This document shows positions 60,801 to 64,000 of a DNA stretch of 64,000 nt, piece after piece. Location of the stretch: contig NZ_JBBOWX010000001.1 of assembly GCF_038007285.1 (NCBI RefSeq), forward strand, positions 1,753,501-1,817,500, in the 5' to 3' direction. The first letter of the stretch is position 1, and the number at the start of each line of letters is the position of its first letter. A model generated the notes under the pieces. The model did not search any database. It saw only the letters and a list, made by a program, of their open reading frames with translations, and was not told the DNA's origin. The position numbers and the translations under genes were made by a program. Source of the DNA: Sporosarcina sp. FSL K6-3457 (GTDB lineage Bacteria > Bacillota > Bacilli > Bacillales_A > Planococcaceae).

Positions 60801-61123
60801 TCCTTTCTAATGCAGTGAAGCATACGACTTTGGATACAGGAATTATTCAATTGACAATTACCTTAAGTGATGAAAAAGATGCTGTTATTATTGGTATCCA
60901 TGATAACGGTAGTGGTATAAGCGAGAAAATGCTTCCTTATATTTTTGATCGTTTTTACCAGCAACTGCCGGAGGCTCCTGAAAAAAAGCAAACAGGAACA
61001 GGGATTGGATTAGCGATTGTGAAAGAGATTATTCAAAAGCATCATGGGAAAGTATGGGCAGAAAGTGAAGAAAATATAGGAAGCACGTTTTATATTACGC
61101 TTCCAATCGAAAGAAATGGATAG
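57854..61123 (+). CDS. Hybrid histidine kinase: 7TMR-DISM sensor, kinase, receiver, second kinase
   Basis: 1089 residues. After an N-terminal signal/TM segment, an extracytoplasmic 7TMR-DISM sensing domain (about 50-190) and seven membrane helices (about 200-400) follow. Then come HisKA 1 with H441 (IISHELRTPLYGM), a HATPase (NAITYTEVGEV, DTGKGIDPE, GAGIGLSV), a receiver domain with D743 (LVILDIMMPHMSGYEV), and a second HisKA with H867 (NIAHELGTPVMLLHSY) plus a second HATPase (NAVKHTT, DNGSGI, GTGIGLAI). The receiver has TTPCDKEE where K of the TKP motif is expected, but Asp is intact. The 7TMR-DISM domain often binds carbohydrate-like ligands. ATG 57854 follows GGGGG; nearby ATGs at 57848 and 57857 are alternatives. 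Confidence 0.9.
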   Translation: MMKRTIQLSVIFSILFISLFVAGKAIKGNMNKEHDPLLILDEQMVKKDLYETFLILSDNEKDYSIEDIASGKYDADFVLPEEFDRKMGFFPVGKWLKFDLKNDTTTKEWLLEFKFPLIHQIHIYTEDRSGIQKIATVGADFPFSKRAINHRHFVFNIDIEPYETKSFYVLLHAGGDLHPPVNVWEKDKFFEKMQSEIVLLGIFYGMISIMIVYNLFLYISLRIRSYLFYVLAISSTMIGYMSLNGDGFKYLWPDSPAWNLIAVPFWVSIACIFIVLFTREFLDTDRYVPFFKVISMMLIGLSMTTVLFLFISHYIAQNIMFLSTFSTFTSVVIIGFISLFRGVRAARFFVIGWLVFLTGTFITILERAIVIPYSIFTEYAGQGALSIEVVLLSLALADKINIMRKEKEKAERVARESQELAIESLRKTDELKDEFLAIISHELRTPLYGMVGIAESLQDGVAGKVSGGMRNQLDMIIMSGRRLSHLVNDILDLSKLKHNTLSIELKQVNLYDLVKVVFTICQPLLKEKQVRLVNRISPKLPVVLADPGRLQQIMYNLVGNAITYTEVGEVVVTAESVENDFIKVYVADTGKGIDPEFHNHIFEPFQQGNSTIFSEFTAGAGIGLSVTKRLINLHGGDIIVQSEVGKGAVFSFTLQSGYFQQPELEGTIVSLKPFKGAEPTLTVPTITLNRQSIKVLIADDELVNLQVLMNQLMLEGMDIVKATSGEEVLQLVEKHSFDLVILDIMMPHMSGYEVCERLRQTYSLLELPILMLTAKSQVHDKITAFEVGANDYVTTPCDKEELLSRVRTLAQLKSMNDELATLNVQLEAKVKERTKKLEVVNAHLTDKHQSLVAITESRRNLLANIAHELGTPVMLLHSYIQALQAGLITSEDEYYSKLVEDKIKVLNRLIDDLADLSHLESGRTSLNFQPVDLLAWLESVQQKFTFDVQAYRRNVKIEPFQLPLNSFTCSIDRERMEQVFTNILSNAVKHTTLDTGIIQLTITLSDEKDAVIIGIHDNGSGISEKMLPYIFDRFYQQLPEAPEKKQTGTGIGLAIVKEIIQKHHGKVWAESEENIGSTFYITLPIERNG

Positions 61124-61143
61124 AATAATTTGAGCGAAACTTC

Positions 61144-61198
61144 AAAAAGATTCCCGTAACCACACGTTTTTATTCGTAGTGGTTACAGGAATCTTTTT
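61144..61198 (+). terminator. Terminator of the two-component operon
   Basis: AAAAAGATTCC and TAACCAC pair with GTGGTTA and GGAATCTTTTT, with a two-base bulge, followed by TTTTTG. Confidence 0.88.
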
Positions 61199-61306
61199 GT
61201 TATGTCAGTGAAAGAATCTTTATCTGAATTTTACTTCCATTTTACTCTAATTTAACGTTGGTGTAATACTCTGATAGTAATAAAATATTGTGAGGGAGGA
61301 AGTAGT

Positions 61307-61714
61307 ATGTCGGATCCGAATTCTAAAAAACAAACTATTTTCAAAGAGGAAGATGGTGGAAATGTTGGCCGGGAAAAAGGGACTCCTGTAAACGAGGCGT
61401 CTGGATTGGCGGAAAATCTTGCCGGGGCACTTTGTTATGTAGCTGGGGCGATTACGGGCATTGTTTTTTTGATCACTGAAAAAGAAAATCACTTTGTTCG
61501 GTTTCATGCATGGCAATCAATCATTACATCCATTACCTTTTTTATTTTATCAATCATTCTTTCGTTCATTCCTATTATTGGTTGGATTTTATCCTTGTTA
61601 TTAAGTCCGATTGTGTTTGTTTTATGGTTATTTTTGATGTGGAAGGCGTATCAAGGCGAAAAGTTTAAGTTACCGATTATCGGTGAGATAGCTGAAAAAC
61701 AGTTACATCAATGA
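61307..61714 (+). CDS. DUF4870-family membrane protein
   Basis: 135 residues: a soluble polar N-terminus (about 40), then AENLAGALCYVAGAITGIVFLI, the EKENHFVRFHAWQSI signature and two more transmembrane segments. The VRFHAxQS motif and three helices identify the DUF4870 (Tic20-like) family, whose role is unknown. GGGAGG precedes the ATG. It is probably co-transcribed with the membrane-protein gene 33 bp downstream. Confidence 0.85.
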   Translation: MSDPNSKKQTIFKEEDGGNVGREKGTPVNEASGLAENLAGALCYVAGAITGIVFLITEKENHFVRFHAWQSIITSITFFILSIILSFIPIIGWILSLLLSPIVFVLWLFLMWKAYQGEKFKLPIIGEIAEKQLHQ

Positions 61715-61747
61715 CGCTTTTAGCGATGAGGAGAGAGGTGTGAGAGC

Positions 61748-62710
61748 ATGGAGTTATCTGTTATGAAGTTATTTATAAAGACATTGCCTTTTTTTATGGT
61801 GCGGATTTTGGTGTATGGTGCATTTGGATTAGCCGCACTATTTTTTCTTGGTATTATGGTTGGCGTTGGTTTTGTAGTAGTAAAGCTATTTGGTGATAGT
61901 TCAGGTGCGTTTGTTATTGTGATGTTATTGGCTTTTGGAGTTGTTTACGGCGGTTTAAGGTTTGTAGAGAGGTATGTGCTCTACATTGTGAAGATCGGGC
62001 ATGTGTCTGTTGTTGTCGAACTTTTACGTGCAGGGAGCATACCAGAAGGAAAAGGGCAGGTTGCTTATGGGAAGGAGCAGGTGATGAACCATTTTGGAAC
62101 AGCGAATGTTGCCTTTGTATTGGATAATATGGTGAGTGCGGCTGTTAGGCAAATTCAAAGATGGGTTATGCGTGTAGGGAACGCCTTTAGTTTCATTCCT
62201 GGGTATAAAAATATTGTTGGGATTATTAATGCGGTTATGTCGGTCGGTTTAAATTATATTGATGAAGCTATTGTCAGTTATATTTTTGTAAGAAAAAGTG
62301 AAGGGCGGAACGAGTCAGTTTGGAAGTCGGCAGCAGATGGTGTTGTTCTGTATGCACAAAGTTGGAAAGGGATTTTAAAAACAGCGGTAGGATCTGTAGT
62401 ACTTATTTATCTGTTTAATATTGTAGTATTTTTGATGTTTGCATTTCCTTTGATGTTTATTTCGAAACTGATAACGACGAATACACCTGATTCAGGTTTT
62501 TTATTTGGTGCTTTGGCATTGATAGCTGCCTATGTCATCACGACGGTTTTAAAACGTGCACTTGTGGATCCGATTATTACAATTGCTATGATTCGTTCGT
62601 ATCAAATCAGTATTCGACATTTGGAGCCAGCAATGGATTTACAGCAGCAGCTCGTTGGTGTGTCATCGAAGTTTAAAAATCTAGTAGAGAAAAGTAGGAA
62701 CGCAGCATAG
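61748..62710 (+). CDS. Membrane protein of unknown function
   Basis: 320 residues with about six transmembrane segments (MVRILVYGAFGLAALFFLGIM, AFVIVMLLAFGVVYGGL, VVLIYLFNIVVFLMFAF and others) and a cytosolic middle (FVLDNMVSAAVRQIQRWV). I do not recognise the family. GAGAGAGGTG lies upstream of the ATG. It may form a unit with the DUF4870 gene before it and the lipoprotein gene after it. Confidence 0.75.
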   Translation: MELSVMKLFIKTLPFFMVRILVYGAFGLAALFFLGIMVGVGFVVVKLFGDSSGAFVIVMLLAFGVVYGGLRFVERYVLYIVKIGHVSVVVELLRAGSIPEGKGQVAYGKEQVMNHFGTANVAFVLDNMVSAAVRQIQRWVMRVGNAFSFIPGYKNIVGIINAVMSVGLNYIDEAIVSYIFVRKSEGRNESVWKSAADGVVLYAQSWKGILKTAVGSVVLIYLFNIVVFLMFAFPLMFISKLITTNTPDSGFLFGALALIAAYVITTVLKRALVDPIITIAMIRSYQISIRHLEPAMDLQQQLVGVSSKFKNLVEKSRNAA

Positions 62711-62827
62711 TTTGTAGTGTAAATTAGGATAAAGGCCTGGCTTGGGATTTTGGGCATGTTCGTTTCTGGTTTTATTATGATAATCAGATTAGGGTAAACT
62801 GCCGATCTGATTTGGGAGGTAGTGATG

Positions 62828-63457
62828 ATGAAGACCAAGCTGGTGCTAATTATCGTAGGGTTAGGAATCATTTTACTGACGGGGTGTAATGGAGAGGTGG
62901 AAGAGGTTTTAGGGAGAGGGAGTAAATTATTGGATGAACAGCTTGCGGAAACAGAATTAGAATCAGCAGTTGAAACGAGTGAAGAGGTCAACGAGAAAGA
63001 TAAAGAAGTAAGTAAAGTGATTAATGACGAGGGCGATGATTTTGGTGTAGAAGTAAGCGAAATGAGTGATGGTCATGAAAATGAAGCAGATCCATTTCAG
63101 ACCTTTGATGAGCGTTTACAGCAAGCGGGCTACACTGAAATTGATCCACCAAATGGACTAATGATACCTGTTCCGCAGGACTGGGTGCTGGTGCAAGTTA
63201 TGCGTGAAGGCCCTTGGGAAGGGGTGTTTTGTTTCGATACGCAATTGGAGGAAACGATTGCTAGAGTGGAAGAGGATATGAGAACAGTGGGATTCGATGT
63301 TCAGAGTGACCCGATTTTGGGAGATTATGATACGGTTCATTCCACAAAGTATAGCTATACAGATGGATATCAAAGTGGTAAGGGAGATTTGATTTATTTT
63401 ATCGATATATATGGGACTACATGTGCGACACTTTACTGGGAAATTATTTTTGAGTGA
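62828..63457 (+). CDS. Lipoprotein of unknown function
   Basis: 209 residues from ATG 62828 (GGGAGGT 7 bases upstream; other in-frame starts at 62822 and 62825). Lipobox LTGC (IILLTGCNGEVEE), a very acidic linker (about 40-95, many E/D), and a C-terminal globular part (NGLMIPVPQDWVLVQVMREGPWEGVF). No family is recognised. It follows the membrane-protein gene by 117 bp. Confidence 0.75.
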   Translation: MKTKLVLIIVGLGIILLTGCNGEVEEVLGRGSKLLDEQLAETELESAVETSEEVNEKDKEVSKVINDEGDDFGVEVSEMSDGHENEADPFQTFDERLQQAGYTEIDPPNGLMIPVPQDWVLVQVMREGPWEGVFCFDTQLEETIARVEEDMRTVGFDVQSDPILGDYDTVHSTKYSYTDGYQSGKGDLIYFIDIYGTTCATLYWEIIFE

Positions 63458-63478
63458 GGAAGCCATGGGGAATAAAAA

Positions 63479-63515
63479 CACCAGCTATCTATTGAATGTT
63501 CGATGATAGCTGGTG
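63479..63515 (+). terminator. Hairpin after the lipoprotein gene
   Basis: CACCAGCTATC pairs with GATAGCTGGTG. No long T run follows, so termination is probable but not certain. Confidence 0.6.
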
Positions 63516-63603
63516 ACTCTTCCAAGCAATGGCTTATGCTATACTATATGCATAAATGAGGCGTTAATCTAGCCTAATTCGTGTCTATAGGGAGAGAACT
63601 GCA

Positions 63604-63900
63604 ATGATTTATGCACAAGGTATACTATCTTTTTTATCAAATAATAGAGTACCTACTACACTAACTACTTATGTGAAGAATAAACATGTACATATGGAGA
63701 TAATTGAAATAGCTGAGCGACATTCCGTAGCTGGTGGTTCACAAACTTTTGAGGTTACTTGCCGTTATACAGCTTCCTTGTATGAAGATTACAATTGTAA
63801 ATCACTTGAGGACTACAATGGAAAAGTGAAACCTTTGCTACAAAAACAGATAAATTGTTTGATTTTTAGAGTAGAGGTTCATTATTTGAGGTATATGTAA
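63604..63900 (+). CDS. Small protein of unknown function
   Basis: 98 residues, with GGGAGAG 8 bases before the ATG, which supports real translation. The sequence (IYAQGILSFLSNNRVPTTL, FEVTCRYTASLYEDYNCKS) contains no motif I recognise, has no signal peptide and is predicted to be a small mixed alpha/beta protein. It may be single-gene. Confidence 0.6.
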   Translation: MIYAQGILSFLSNNRVPTTLTTYVKNKHVHMEIIEIAERHSVAGGSQTFEVTCRYTASLYEDYNCKSLEDYNGKVKPLLQKQINCLIFRVEVHYLRYM

Positions 63901-63940
63901 ATTATCACGTCTGTTGATTAACCATTTACTTGCATAATAT

Positions 63941-63979
63941 ACCGGTGAAAAAGGCTTGAAAACCTCCATTTTCACTGGT
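63941..63979 (+). terminator. Hairpin near the right end of the window
   Basis: ACCGGTGAAAA pairs with TTTTCACTGGT. It follows the small gene; no T run is visible. Confidence 0.5.
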
Positions 63980-64000
63980 GCATTTCCGGTTCGCTTTCGG

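Noticed and set aside
1..64000. CRISPR arrays, tRNA and rRNA genes
   Set aside because: No regularly spaced short repeats, cloverleaf with CCA-end context, or rRNA-like stretch was seen while reading both strands.

Overview
The window looks like chromosomal DNA of a low-GC, spore-forming member of the Bacillales. S-layer-homology (SLH) proteins, a LysM/M14 spore-type cell-wall peptidase, strong AGGAGG-type ribosome sites, many TTG and GTG starts, and Bacillus-like frl, pst and melA loci all point to the Planococcaceae (Sporosarcina/Lysinibacillus-like). That family assignment is inference from gene content; no 16S rRNA or tRNA gene was seen.

Positions 1 to about 32.8 kb form an accessory region. 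Its most striking property is a set of at least eight degenerate pieces of the 3' end of one type I restriction gene (hsdR). All are on the + strand, and they lie between unrelated gene groups: an Rpn-type nuclease with a PC4-like protein; a helical-repeat protein with a pRiA4b-type protein; an IS4-family insertion inside a CoiA-like gene followed by TIR and NERD genes; a beta-helix protein fused to two AAA+ ATPases; MsrA and a M14 peptidase; a RibD/DHFR-like gene; a nonsense-mutated MerR regulator; a CPBP protease; two SLH proteins flanking an ECF sigma factor with an odd signal-peptidase-like anti-sigma candidate; NERD-HRDC; an overlapping three-gene unit with a SecB-like chaperone and a PD-(D/E)XK-like nuclease; remnants of RhuM and DUF6155 genes; a rifampin ADP-ribosyltransferase (arr) without a normal start codon; and a second copy of the DHFR-like gene. 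Decay, duplication and microhomology junctions are common here.

From about 32.9 kb onward the content is mostly ordinary and intact: rtcB, a TIGR01777 epimerase, a sugar ABC transporter without its ATPase, a complete fructosamine operon (frlB-O-N-M-D-R plus a HAD phosphatase) behind a promoter with a perfect 20-bp palindrome, a carboxylesterase, the Pho-box-preceded pstSCAB-phoU operon, melA with a divergent AraC regulator, a YisP-like prenyl synthase homologue with type 2 IPP isomerase, a Nudix hydrolase, a response regulator with a large double-kinase hybrid sensor, and small membrane or lipoprotein genes.

The best candidates for something undescribed are (i) the dispersed hsdR 3' fragments as recurrent cassette borders, (ii) the unknown/SecB-like/nuclease operon at 28.6-30.4 kb, (iii) the beta-helix/double-AAA+ fusion, and (iv) the ECF sigma circuit whose partner carries a catalytically dead signal-peptidase fold and whose promoter signature also precedes a neighbouring SLH gene.
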